Source: a bacterium (lineage in GTDB: Bacteria > Krumholzibacteriota > Krumholzibacteriia > LZORAL124-64-63). Taken from it: DNA of 57,428 nucleotides. Each line of letters begins with the position of its first letter. Position 1 is the first letter of the stretch. The notes beneath the pieces were generated by a model. It saw nothing but the letters and a program-made list of their open reading frames with translations, made no database searches and was not told the DNA's origin. Shown one piece after another: positions 16,435 through 24,128 of the stretch. The stretch covers positions 1,409 through 58,836 of the forward strand of contig JAGRNP010000009.1 of NCBI GenBank assembly GCA_020440705.1, given 5' to 3'. The position numbers were made by a program, and so were the translations under genes.

Positions 16435-16766
16435 GGGCGCCTTTCTTGCTTGCACATACAAATAACACGAACCGGGCCGGCCCGCAAGCCCCGGGTTGTG
16501 CCTCGGAGAATGTGTCTGCTCCGGGACAAGCGGCGACATCATCGGGAATTGCCCGATTCCGCCCCGGATTCGGGATTTGGGCCGTAAACGCAGCGGCAGA
16601 AGCCCCTTGTTCGGGTGCGGACACAATTTCGAAGGCACAAGCAAAAACTTGGGGACCGACCTCCCCCATGTCATGATGAGGCAACCCGGCAGCCGTTTCC
16701 CGCGTCTGATCCGGGACGACACGCCCCGGGGCCCCGCCCCTCTCTCCCCAACCAGGAGTCCACCCC
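16435..16766. other. 332-bp divergent intergenic region
   Basis: This gap separates the MarR gene (minus) from the S9 peptidase gene (plus). It holds the MarR operator at its left end and a near-perfect 17-bp palindrome, ATCGGG-AATTG-CCCGAT (16541-16557). A GGAG ribosome site for the peptidase lies at 16755-16758. No convincing -35/-10 pair for the peptidase and no small gene was recognised. Confidence 0.5.
16449..16463 (-). promoter_or_regulatory. Putative MarR operator before the MarR gene
   Basis: On the minus strand this reads ATTTGTATGTGCAAG, ending 15 bp before the MarR start. It matches the site before the oxidoreductase gene at 11 of 15 positions, all four differences being purine-purine or pyrimidine-pyrimidine changes. 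Confidence 0.6.
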
Positions 16767-18710
16767 ATGTTCCGCATGACCCGACGCCCGACGGCGCTGC
16801 TGCCCGTGGTCGCCCTCGCTTTCCTCGCCGGCTGCGGCGACGCGTCGCCCCCGGCGGCCGGGACCACAACCCGCACCGGACCGAGCAGCCACTACACCAT
16901 GGACGAGTTCATGAAGACGACCTCCATCAGCGGCGGCTCGTTCAATCACGACAACACGAAGCTCCTGGTCTCGAGCAACGAGTCGGGCGTCTTCAACGTG
17001 TACGAGCTCGACCTGGCCACGAAGAAGCGCACCGCCGTGACCGAGGGCGACGACACGACCTTCGGTGTGGCCTACATGCCCGCGGACGACCGCATCCTCT
17101 TCACCCGCGACAACGCCGGCGACGAGATCAACCACCTCTTCCTGCGCGACCTCGACGGCACGGTCCAGGAGCTGACCGCGGGCGCCGGGACGAAAGAGCA
17201 GTTCTGGGGCTTCAGCGACGACCTCGCCCACTTCTTCACCACCAACAACGCCCGCGACGAGCGCTACATGGATCTCTACGTGTGGGATGTCGCCACCCTC
17301 GAGAACCGCATGCTCTACCGCAACGATGTCGGCATGGTGCCGGCCGCGGTCTCGACCGACCTGCGTTGGGTGGCTCTCGGCAAGTCCAACTCGACCAACG
17401 ACTCGGATCTCTTCCTGGTCGATCTGGAGGCGGGCACCGAGCCCCGACTCATCTCGGCGCACGAGGGCATGGCCTCGTTCGGGGCCGAAGCCTTCGATCC
17501 GGGCAGCCGCTGGCTGTACTACACCAGCAACGCCGACGGCGAGTTCATGAAGCTGCGTCGCTACGAGATGGCGACCGGCACCCACGAGGACGTGTACGCC
17601 GGCGCATGGGACGTCTCGGCCGCCTACTTCAGCCGGAGCGGGGCCTACCGGGTCATCGCCACCAACGAGGACGGCTACACGAAGGTCGAGGTCACGCAGA
17701 ACGGCGCGGCGGTGTCCATGGCGGGCCTGCCCGCGGGCACCGTGTCCGGCATCTCCTTCTCCCACGACGAGACGCTGATGAAGCTGACCGTCTCGAGCGA
17801 CACCATGCCCGGCAACATCTTCGTGCGCGATCTGCGGTCGGGCGAGACGCATCAGCTCACCGACACCCTGAACCCGGAGATCGACGCCGAAGACCTCGTC
17901 ACCTCGACGGTGGCGCGCTTCGCGGCCCGCGACGGCCTGGTCATTCCCGGCCCGCTCTACAAGCCGATCGGGGCCGGTCCGGAGCACAAGGTGCCGGTCG
18001 TGCTGTGGATCCATGGCGGCCCGGGCGGCCAGACGCGGCCCGGCTACAGCGCCGAGAGGCAGTTCCTGCTCAACAACGGCTACGCGGTGTTCGGCGTGAA
18101 CAACCGCGGTTCGTCGGGCTACGGGAAGAGCTTCCTCGCCGCCGACGACGGGCGCCACGGCCGCGAGCCCCTCTGGGACTGCGTCGACGCCAAGGAGTGG
18201 CTCAAGACGCAGGACTGGGTCGATCCGGACCGCATCGCCATTCTCGGCGGCAGCTACGGGGGCTACATGACCCTGGCCGCCCTGGCCTTCCAGCCCGGCG
18301 AATTCGCCTGCGGCGTCGACATCTTCGGCGTCGCCAACTGGATCCGGACGCTCGAGAACATTCCGCCCTGGTGGGAGAGCTTCCGCGAGGCCCTGTACCA
18401 GGAGATCGGCGATCCGGAAAAGGACCGCGAGTTCCTGCACATGACCTCGCCCGTGTTCCACGGCGACAGGATCAGGGAGCCGCTGATGGTGCTGCAGGGC
18501 GCCAACGACCCCCGCGTGCTGAAGGCCGAGAGCGACGACATGGTCCAGGCGATCATGGACAACGGCGGCACGGTCGAGTACGTGGTCTTCGACGACGAGG
18601 GGCACGGCTTCCGCAAGTCGGCCAATCGCATCGAGGGCTGGAACCGCATCCTGGCCTTCCTCGACACCCACCTGAAGGGCCCGGTCGCGGCGGGGCCGGC
18701 CGCCCACTAG
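16767..18710 (+). CDS. S9-family (prolyl oligopeptidase/acylaminoacyl) peptidase lipoprotein
   Basis: Serine peptidase of 647 aa with a lipobox (FLAGC, Cys23), so probably membrane-anchored in the periplasm. Residues about 40-370 form the beta-propeller gate built from WD-like/TolB-type blades (DDRILFTRDN, SRWLYYTSNADG). The C-terminal alpha/beta hydrolase has VVLWIHGGPGGQ (oxyanion region), the nucleophile Ser496 in GGSYGGYM, Asp in QGANDPRV and His in DEGHGF. It should trim short, often proline-containing or N-acylated, peptides. AGGAG stands 8 nt before ATG 16767. Monocistronic, ended by a strong terminator. Confidence 0.93.
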   Translation: MFRMTRRPTALLPVVALAFLAGCGDASPPAAGTTTRTGPSSHYTMDEFMKTTSISGGSFNHDNTKLLVSSNESGVFNVYELDLATKKRTAVTEGDDTTFGVAYMPADDRILFTRDNAGDEINHLFLRDLDGTVQELTAGAGTKEQFWGFSDDLAHFFTTNNARDERYMDLYVWDVATLENRMLYRNDVGMVPAAVSTDLRWVALGKSNSTNDSDLFLVDLEAGTEPRLISAHEGMASFGAEAFDPGSRWLYYTSNADGEFMKLRRYEMATGTHEDVYAGAWDVSAAYFSRSGAYRVIATNEDGYTKVEVTQNGAAVSMAGLPAGTVSGISFSHDETLMKLTVSSDTMPGNIFVRDLRSGETHQLTDTLNPEIDAEDLVTSTVARFAARDGLVIPGPLYKPIGAGPEHKVPVVLWIHGGPGGQTRPGYSAERQFLLNNGYAVFGVNNRGSSGYGKSFLAADDGRHGREPLWDCVDAKEWLKTQDWVDPDRIAILGGSYGGYMTLAALAFQPGEFACGVDIFGVANWIRTLENIPPWWESFREALYQEIGDPEKDREFLHMTSPVFHGDRIREPLMVLQGANDPRVLKAESDDMVQAIMDNGGTVEYVVFDDEGHGFRKSANRIEGWNRILAFLDTHLKGPVAAGPAAH

Positions 18711-18720
18711 CGGACGCAAG

Positions 18721-18753
18721 ACGACGCCCCCGGTTCAGGGCCGGGGGCGTCGT
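18721..18753. terminator. Bidirectional terminator between the S9 peptidase and spondin genes
   Basis: ACGACGCCCCCGG (18721-18733) pairs with CCGGGGGCGTCGT (18741-18753) over 13 bp with a 7-nt loop, 10 bp after the peptidase stop. It lies between convergent genes and can serve both. Confidence 0.8.
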
Positions 18754-18820
18754 TCGGCGGCGCCGGGGCGGGGCACGCCCGCGTGGCCGCGCGGATGGGT
18801 CGGAACGCGGAGATGCGTCC

Positions 18821-19585
18821 CTAGTCGATGCGGCGCACCGTCAGGCGGGCCGCCGGGCGGTTCCAGCCGTAGGTCTCCACGTCGAGGTCGCCGTGACCCT
18901 GGATGCCGCGGTGCAGCCGGATGCGTCCGTGCTCGTCCTCGCCCATGCCCGGGCTGCCGCAGCAGGGTCCGGGGATGTCCATGGCCGATTCGGTGTTCAC
19001 CTCGGACCCGGCGTCCCACACCGGCACGTACCAGCTCCGCTCGCCGCGGAGAGGCAGGCGCATGCCGTCCAGCCCGCCGAACCCGTCGTTGGTATTCACG
19101 AGCATGAAGATCGCCGAGAGCCGGGCCTGGCCCGGACGCGCCTCCAGCATGAGGGTCATCGAGCCGCCGGGCAGGATCACGTCGCCGCCCACGGCCACGT
19201 CGTTGACCCGCGACGAGGCGGTCAGCAGGTCGACGAGGGGGCCGTTCATGGCGTCCTCGGCCACGCCGGCCACCTCGCTGCTCGCCCGCCGCCAGGGACG
19301 GAAGACGTGCATGTCGCCGCTGTGGCTGGCGAGGATCGGCGGCGAGAAGGGCTGGCTCGCACCGGGGCCCGTGGCCGGGGTGAGGTTCTCGATCACCACT
19401 TCGTAGGTGGCCATGCGGTCGTGGTGGCGCGACTTCTCGAGGTCCAGGTCGGTCGCTTCCTCGGTGGCGGTCGCCGTGAGGGTCTCGTCGGTGGTGGCGG
19501 GCGCGGTGGGGGTGTCCTCGGAACAGCCGGTCAGGGCGAAGGCCGTCAGCAGGACGGCCGGCAGGAGCAGCAGGATCTTCTTCAT
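18821..19585 (-). CDS. Spondin-domain lipoprotein
   Basis: 254-aa lipoprotein: lipobox ALTGC (Cys21), then a Thr/Glu-rich linker (25-55). A spondin_N-type domain covers about 59-175: YEVVIENLTPATG, PFSPPILASHSGDMHVF, and the motif LSAIFMLVNTNDGF. Bacterial spondin-domain proteins are common in marine and candidate-phylum genomes, and their ligand is unknown; the eukaryotic relatives act in cell adhesion. The last 50 residues contain a CC pair (GPCCGSPG) and a Trp/Arg-rich end. It has its own gene unit. Confidence 0.82.
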   Translation of the reverse strand: MKKILLLLPAVLLTAFALTGCSEDTPTAPATTDETLTATATEEATDLDLEKSRHHDRMATYEVVIENLTPATGPGASQPFSPPILASHSGDMHVFRPWRRASSEVAGVAEDAMNGPLVDLLTASSRVNDVAVGGDVILPGGSMTLMLEARPGQARLSAIFMLVNTNDGFGGLDGMRLPLRGERSWYVPVWDAGSEVNTESAMDIPGPCCGSPGMGEDEHGRIRLHRGIQGHGDLDVETYGWNRPAARLTVRRID

Positions 19586-19648
19586 CTATCCAACCTCCGG
19601 ATACGGGTTGCGTGAGCCAGGGCGCCGGGCGGCGCCACCCCTGACTAT

Positions 19649-19678
19649 GAAGCGCGGCCCCGAACGTGACCGCGCTTC
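19649..19678 (-). terminator. Hairpin after the glycosyltransferase gene
   Basis: GAAGCGCGG (19649-19657) pairs with CCGCGCTTC (19670-19678), a 9-bp perfect stem with a 12-nt loop, 33 bp past the glycosyltransferase stop on the minus strand. No U-run. Confidence 0.45.
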
Positions 19679-19710
19679 CGCATCATTTCCCGTCGTGGCT
19701 CCGGAGGGTC

Positions 19711-21747
19711 TCAGGCGCGGCACGCCTCCCCCGCCGCGGCCGCGGCCGCGTCGATCTCCGCCAGGTTCCAGAGGGCGTCCTCGTTGGCCGGGTCGCGCGC
19801 CAGAACCCCCGCGAGGATCCGGCGCGCACCGGAATCGTCGCCCGACTGCCACAGGGCACAGGCCAGGTCGTTGGCGGCGCGGTCGCTGTCCGGCCGCCGC
19901 TCGTGGACGAGGGCGAACAGGCGCTGCGCCTCGGCGGCGCCGCCGGCCTGGAACTCCAGCTCGCCCTCGGTGAGCCACTTGTCGGCCAGCCAGTCGGGCA
20001 GGGGCGCCGGGGCGCAGTGCGGACCCGGCGGCAGGGGTTCGCTGTGCAGGCCCGGGACGAAGCCGCGCAGAATGAGCCTTTCGAGCTGGAAATCGCCGGT
20101 CTCGCGGGCGTTGGCGGCCAGGCCCCACTTGCGGCGGAAGATCTCGAACTTCTCGTCGAGCTGGTGGCCGTAGTCCAGGCCGTTGGCCGTGAACGAGCGG
20201 CTGCCGAAGTGGTGGATGAAGCAGTTGCGCACCACGACGGAACGGTAGCCGGCCAGGAAGGCGCGCAGGCAGTAGTCGGTGTCCTCGTAGTTGCCCATGC
20301 CGAAGCGTTCGTCCAGACCACCGGTGCGCAGCAGCAGGTCGCGCCGGATGGCCAGGCAGAAGCCGACGATCCACAGGGCGAGGTCGGGCGCGGCCGGCGC
20401 CTCCGCGGCGACGCGGGCGGCGAAGGCGTCGAGACCGGCCAGGGTCGTCTGGTCGTAGGGCACGTGCGGCAGCTTCTGGGAGCCGGTGATGCTGTTGGTC
20501 ACCGGTCCGGCCAGGCCCACGCGGGGATCGGAATGCAGGGGCGCGAGCAGGCGCTCGAGCCAGCCGTCCGTCACGACGGTGTCGCTGTTCAGGAGCACCA
20601 GCTCGTCGCCGGTGGCCGCGGCCAGGCCCACGTTGTTGCCGCCGGCGAAACCGAGGTTGCGCCCGTTGCGGATGACGCGCACGTGCGGGTGGTCGCGCTC
20701 GAGGGCGGCGAGCAGATCGAGGGTCGGCCCGTCGGAGCCGTTGTCCACGAAGATGAGCTCGTGGCGGGGGTCGGTGTGACGCAGCAGCGACTCGGCGCAC
20801 AGGCGCACGCAGTCGGGCGCGTTCCAGGTCAGGACGATGACTGAGGCGTGGCCCGCCGACTCGTCCCGCGCGTCGGCGTACACCGGCAGCACGTAGGGCC
20901 GGATCATGTTGTCGGGCGTGACCTCGAAGACCTCGGCCCCGTCGTGGGTGAAATCGACCTTCAGGCGGCCGTCGGCCCACGCCTCGTTGAAGCGGACGAT
21001 GTTCGGCTCGAGTTGCGAAAAGCGTTCGGGACCGCTCTGGGACTCGTAGTGGTAGACCACGCTGTCGGACATGTAGACCACGCGCCAACCGAGTTCGCCG
21101 GCCTTCAGGCAGAGGTCGACGTCCTCGTTGCCGTTCCAGTACCCCTCGTCGAAGCCGCCCACGGCGGTGAAGACCTCGGGCCGGATCAGCAGGCAGGCCC
21201 CCGTGACGCACTGCATGAGCTGGTTCTTGCGGGCGCCGGGGAAGTCGAGCGCCGCCTTGTAGCACAGGTGGGTACCGCCCATGGTGGGGCCGCGGGCGGC
21301 CTGGGTGTGGATCATGGCGACGCCCGCATGCTGCACCGTATGGTCGGCGAAGATGAGCAGGGAGCCGACGATGCCCACGTCGGGATCCTGGTCGAGGCAG
21401 GTGACGAGGGGTTCGAGCCACCCCGGCAGGACTTCCATGTCGTTGTTGAGGAACAGGATGTAGCGGCCGCGCGCCGCCGCCGCACCCAGGTTGCACCCCT
21501 GGGAGAAGCCGAGGTTCTCGGGGTTGTCGATCCGGCGCAGGCGGCCGGCCGCCTCCTGCCCGGCGAGCCAGGGGCCCGTGCCGTCGCTGGAGCCGTTGTC
21601 GACCACGATGATCTCGAAACTGGGGCCGACCGGGACGTCGTGCAGCGAGGCGATGCACACCTTCGTCAGGTCGAGCTTGTTGAACACGGGCATGACGATG
21701 GACACGTCGGGGGCGCCGGGAAGGGTCGCCGGGTCGTGCGGGGCCAT
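19711..21747 (-). CDS. Tandem family-2 glycosyltransferase with TPR tail
   Basis: 678-aa protein with two complete GT2 (GT-A fold) domains. The first (about 15-255) shows VSIVMPVFNK, VVDNGSSDGT, NENLGFSQG-like NPENLGFSQG, LNNDME (DXD equivalent) and GNEDVDLC. The second (about 305-540) shows VIVLTWNAPD, FVDNGSDGPT, NLGFAGGNNVG, LNSDTV and GNYEDTDYC. A TPR-like helical tail (about 580-678) follows. Such tandem enzymes add sugars, often rhamnose, to cell-surface polysaccharide or glycoprotein. ATG 21747 has AAGGA upstream. No other polysaccharide gene is adjacent, so the acceptor is open. Confidence 0.9.
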   Translation of the reverse strand: MAPHDPATLPGAPDVSIVMPVFNKLDLTKVCIASLHDVPVGPSFEIIVVDNGSSDGTGPWLAGQEAAGRLRRIDNPENLGFSQGCNLGAAAARGRYILFLNNDMEVLPGWLEPLVTCLDQDPDVGIVGSLLIFADHTVQHAGVAMIHTQAARGPTMGGTHLCYKAALDFPGARKNQLMQCVTGACLLIRPEVFTAVGGFDEGYWNGNEDVDLCLKAGELGWRVVYMSDSVVYHYESQSGPERFSQLEPNIVRFNEAWADGRLKVDFTHDGAEVFEVTPDNMIRPYVLPVYADARDESAGHASVIVLTWNAPDCVRLCAESLLRHTDPRHELIFVDNGSDGPTLDLLAALERDHPHVRVIRNGRNLGFAGGNNVGLAAATGDELVLLNSDTVVTDGWLERLLAPLHSDPRVGLAGPVTNSITGSQKLPHVPYDQTTLAGLDAFAARVAAEAPAAPDLALWIVGFCLAIRRDLLLRTGGLDERFGMGNYEDTDYCLRAFLAGYRSVVVRNCFIHHFGSRSFTANGLDYGHQLDEKFEIFRRKWGLAANARETGDFQLERLILRGFVPGLHSEPLPPGPHCAPAPLPDWLADKWLTEGELEFQAGGAAEAQRLFALVHERRPDSDRAANDLACALWQSGDDSGARRILAGVLARDPANEDALWNLAEIDAAAAAAGEACRA

Positions 21748-21857
21748 GAATTCCGTCCTTGCTGGTCGACAATCTGCCACGAATCCGGCGTTCGGCGCCG
21801 TTCGGGGCCGTTTCTAAAGGGATCTGCAGAAGGGGAAGCAGAATCCGGGCCGGTTTC

Positions 21858-21886
21858 TTGACACGACCGGCAGCGGCGGTTATTCT
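21858..21886 (+). promoter_or_regulatory. Sigma70-type promoter of the carAB operon
   Basis: TTGACA (21858-21863) and TATTCT (21881-21886) are spaced by 17 bp: a consensus -35 and a good -10, the strongest promoter in the window. Transcription should begin near 21893, giving a leader of about 210 nt before the first operon gene. Confidence 0.75.
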
Positions 21887-21933
21887 CCCGCTCGTCCTTT
21901 AACCGTGGCCCGTGAGCCCGCAAGGAATGCGAC

Positions 21934-21984
21934 GTGAACGCCGTCCCTGATCCGAAAATCGTGCTGCTTGCCGGACTCGGCTGA
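21934..21984 (+). CDS. Putative 16-aa leader peptide in the carAB leader
   Basis: A GTG-initiated reading frame encodes VNAVPDPKIVLLAGLG and stops at TGA 21982-21984, exactly at the base of the leader terminator. AAGGA (21922-21926) is 7 nt before the GTG. A ribosome finishing this peptide would cover the 5' arm of the terminator, the classic coupling arrangement of attenuators. An overlapping alternative frame starts at ATG 21927 and reads MRRERRP (four Arg in seven codons), but its ribosome site is too close. Neither has been shown to be translated. Confidence 0.45.
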   Translation: MNAVPDPKIVLLAGLG

Positions 21985-22017
21985 TCCCGGCGCCTTTGGC
22001 GTTCGGGAATTTTTTTT
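21970..22017 (+). terminator. carAB leader attenuator: alternative hairpin plus intrinsic terminator
   Basis: The terminator stem is TCCCG-G-CGCC (21985-21994) with GGCG-UU-CGGGA (21998-22008) and a UUU loop, followed at once by eight T (22010-22017). An alternative stem, GCCGG (21970-21974) with CCGGC (21987-21991), would use part of the terminator's 5' arm and so act as antiterminator. It lies about 95-125 nt after the predicted transcription start and 85 bp before the first gene, so it should decide whether the operon is transcribed. The short terminated RNA (about 125 nt) could also be a stable small RNA. Confidence 0.7.
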
Positions 22018-22101
22018 GCCTGATTCGCAGCCCGCACGACGAGACCGCCCCGAACTGGACCCTTTTAACTGACGTCCGCGAGCGTCAGAAGGAGGCCCGC
22101 G

Positions 22102-22980
22102 ATGATGACCGCCGCCGAGTTCCGGCCCGAGTCCGCCCTCCACACCGCCGTCTTCCAGGCCCCCGGCCGGCCGCGCCCCCTGGCCCGGCGTCTGGCCATC
22201 CACAACCGGGTGATCCGGCGGGTGCGCGATTTCCTGCTGGCCGAGCAGTTCCACGAGGTGCCCGTCACGGCCCTGGCCGACCATCCGGCGCGGGTGCAGC
22301 TCGAGGGCATGATCGCCCACGGCTTCGCGCGGGTGTGGAGCGAGAGCGAGATCCTGCCCCAGGGCGGCAAGCTCGAGCCGAAGCACCTGCGCGGCTTCAA
22401 GCTGATCGAGGTGTCGCAGGCCGGGCTCTCCCTCGCCGAACTGTGCGACTTCGCCGAGCGCCTGCTCAAGACCGTGGCCGGCGACATGACGGCCGACCTG
22501 CTCGGCGGCGTCCACGTGACGCGCCTGGACCGCATGATCCACGCCCGGCACGAGCGCCTGACCTACGACGAGGCCCTCGCGATCCTGGCCGGCAAGGGTT
22601 GGCACCTGGAGTTCGGCGAAGCCCTGCCCGACCAGGCCAAGGCGACGCTGACCCGGCACTGCGGCAACCTGCCCTTCGTGCTCACCCACCTGCCCACGGC
22701 CCTGAAGGTCGCAGGCGTGGCGGTCGATCCGGCGCGTCCGGAGATCAGCGCGTCTTTCCACACGATCCTGCCCTACGCCGGCCTGACCATCGACGGCTCG
22801 GTGCGCGACGCCGTGAACGCGCCCGCCGGGTTCAGCCTCGACCTCGGTCGCCTGCTCCAGTACCTGATGGGCCTGGACAACATCATCGACACCCTGATCG
22901 ACCCCATGGACAAGGTCGTCGGGGTGATGCGTCGGGCGCCGCAGGGCACCGGCCTGGACCGCAACCAGGGAGCCGGTTGA
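22102..22980 (+). CDS. Degenerate class II aminoacyl-tRNA synthetase-like protein (AspRS/AsnRS paralogue)
   Basis: 292-aa protein related to the catalytic core of class IIb AspRS/AsnRS and archaeal asparagine synthetase paralogues. Motif 1 region: LAIHNRVIRRVRDFLLAEQF. The motif 2 region aligns as FARVWSESEILPQGG before HLRGFKLIEV, so the usual FRxE is ILPQ and the ATP-binding Arg appears lost. Motif 3 is GFSLDLGRLLQYLMGLDNI: the Arg is kept but two of the three glycines are Ser and Asp. There is no anticodon-binding domain. ATP activation is therefore doubtful, while an amino-acid pocket may remain. AAGGAGG precedes ATG 22102 by 6 nt, with a hairpin (22069-22088) just before it. The stop overlaps the carA start (TGATG), so it may sense an amino acid for this pathway. 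Confidence 0.7.
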   Translation: MMTAAEFRPESALHTAVFQAPGRPRPLARRLAIHNRVIRRVRDFLLAEQFHEVPVTALADHPARVQLEGMIAHGFARVWSESEILPQGGKLEPKHLRGFKLIEVSQAGLSLAELCDFAERLLKTVAGDMTADLLGGVHVTRLDRMIHARHERLTYDEALAILAGKGWHLEFGEALPDQAKATLTRHCGNLPFVLTHLPTALKVAGVAVDPARPEISASFHTILPYAGLTIDGSVRDAVNAPAGFSLDLGRLLQYLMGLDNIIDTLIDPMDKVVGVMRRAPQGTGLDRNQGAG

Positions 22981-24128
22981 TGGAAGCCTGGATCGCCCTC
23001 GAAACGGGCCGCGTCTTCCGCGGCCGGATGCTCGGAGCGCCCGACGCCGCCGGTGGCGAGGTGGTCTTCCACACCGGGATGACCGGCTACCAGGAGATCC
23101 TCACCGATCCCAGCTACGCCGGCCAGGTGGTGTGCTTCACCGCCGCCCACATCGGCAACTACGGCATTCACGGCGACGACCACGAGTCACGCCGGATCCA
23201 TCCGGCCGCCGTGGTGATCCGCGACTTCTGCCGCCGCACCTTCCACCGCCGGCGCGAGACGAGCCTCGACCAGGTGCTGCGGCAGGCGGGTGTGCCGGCC
23301 ATCGCCGGAGTCGACACCCGCGCCCTGACCATCGCCCTGCGCGACGAGGGCACCTGCCGCGGCTGGGTCGGCGTCGGTGACCCCGACGAGCTCGTGGCGA
23401 AGGCCCGGGCGCTCCCTCCCATCGCCGAGGTCGACTGGGTGCGGCGGGTGACGACCGAGCGCCCCTACACCTTCCCCGTCACCCCCGCCGTGGCCGATCC
23501 GTGCGAGGTGGCGGTGCTCGACTGCGGCGTCAAGAAGAGCATCCTGGGCCGGCTCGTGGCCGAGGGCTGCCGCGTGCGCGTCTTCCCCGCCGACACGCCC
23601 GCCGCGGCGCTGCTCGCCGGCCCGACCGAGGGCGTCTTCCTGAGCAACGGACCCGGCGATCCGGCCTCGCAGGAGGGGCTGGTGGCAAAGGTGCGGGAGC
23701 TGCTCGACGCGGACGTGCCGGTGTTCGGCATCTGCCTCGGGCACCAGCTGCTGGCGCGGGCCCTCGGGGCCGAGACGACGCGGCTGCCGTTCGGCCACCA
23801 CGGGGCCAACCATCCGGTGCAGAACCTCGCCACGGGCCGGGTCGAGATCACGAGCCAGAACCACAACTACGCGGTGCCGCGGGAGAGCCTCGATCCCGCC
23901 ATGGCGCGCGCCACCCACGTGAGCCTGAACGACGGCTCGGTGGAGGGCCTGGAGGCGGTGGCATCGTGCGCCTACTCGGTGCAGTACCACCCCGAGGCCG
24001 CGCCCGGACCGAGCGATAGCCTCTACCTCTTCGAACGCTTCCGCGACGAGATGCTGGCCCGCCGGTCCGATCGGGACGAGGGCCGGGACGACAACCTGGA
24101 GATGAAGCGCCATGCCGCGGCGGACTGA
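22980..24128 (+). CDS. carA: Carbamoyl-phosphate synthase small subunit (glutaminase)
   Basis: Releases ammonia from glutamine for carbamoyl phosphate synthesis, the first step of pyrimidine and arginine formation; works as a heterodimer with CarB in the cytosol. 382 aa. The N-terminal CPSase_sm domain holds [20 protein letters not shown]. The class I glutamine amidotransferase domain starts near [14 protein letters not shown], with nucleophile Cys252 in GICLGHQ, and His/Glu in [12 protein letters not shown] 22980 overlaps the previous stop (TGATG). The C-terminus overlaps carB by 17 bp, so the three genes are tightly coupled. Confidence 0.97.
   Translation: MEAWIALETGRVFRGRMLGAPDAAGGEVVFHTGMTGYQEILTDPSYAGQVVCFTAAHIGNYGIHGDDHESRRIHPAAVVIRDFCRRTFHRRRETSLDQVLRQAGVPAIAGVDTRALTIALRDEGTCRGWVGVGDPDELVAKARALPPIAEVDWVRRVTTERPYTFPVTPAVADPCEVAVLDCGVKKSILGRLVAEGCRVRVFPADTPAAALLAGPTEGVFLSNGPGDPASQEGLVAKVRELLDADVPVFGICLGHQLLARALGAETTRLPFGHHGANHPVQNLATGRVEITSQNHNYAVPRESLDPAMARATHVSLNDGSVEGLEAVASCAYSVQYHPEAAPGPSDSLYLFERFRDEMLARRSDRDEGRDDNLEMKRHAAAD

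Noticed and set aside
16541-16557. ATCGGG-AATTG-CCCGAT palindrome as a second MarR site
   Set aside because: It is unlike the paired MarR operators and lies over 100 bp from the MarR start. It is left only as part of the intergenic description.
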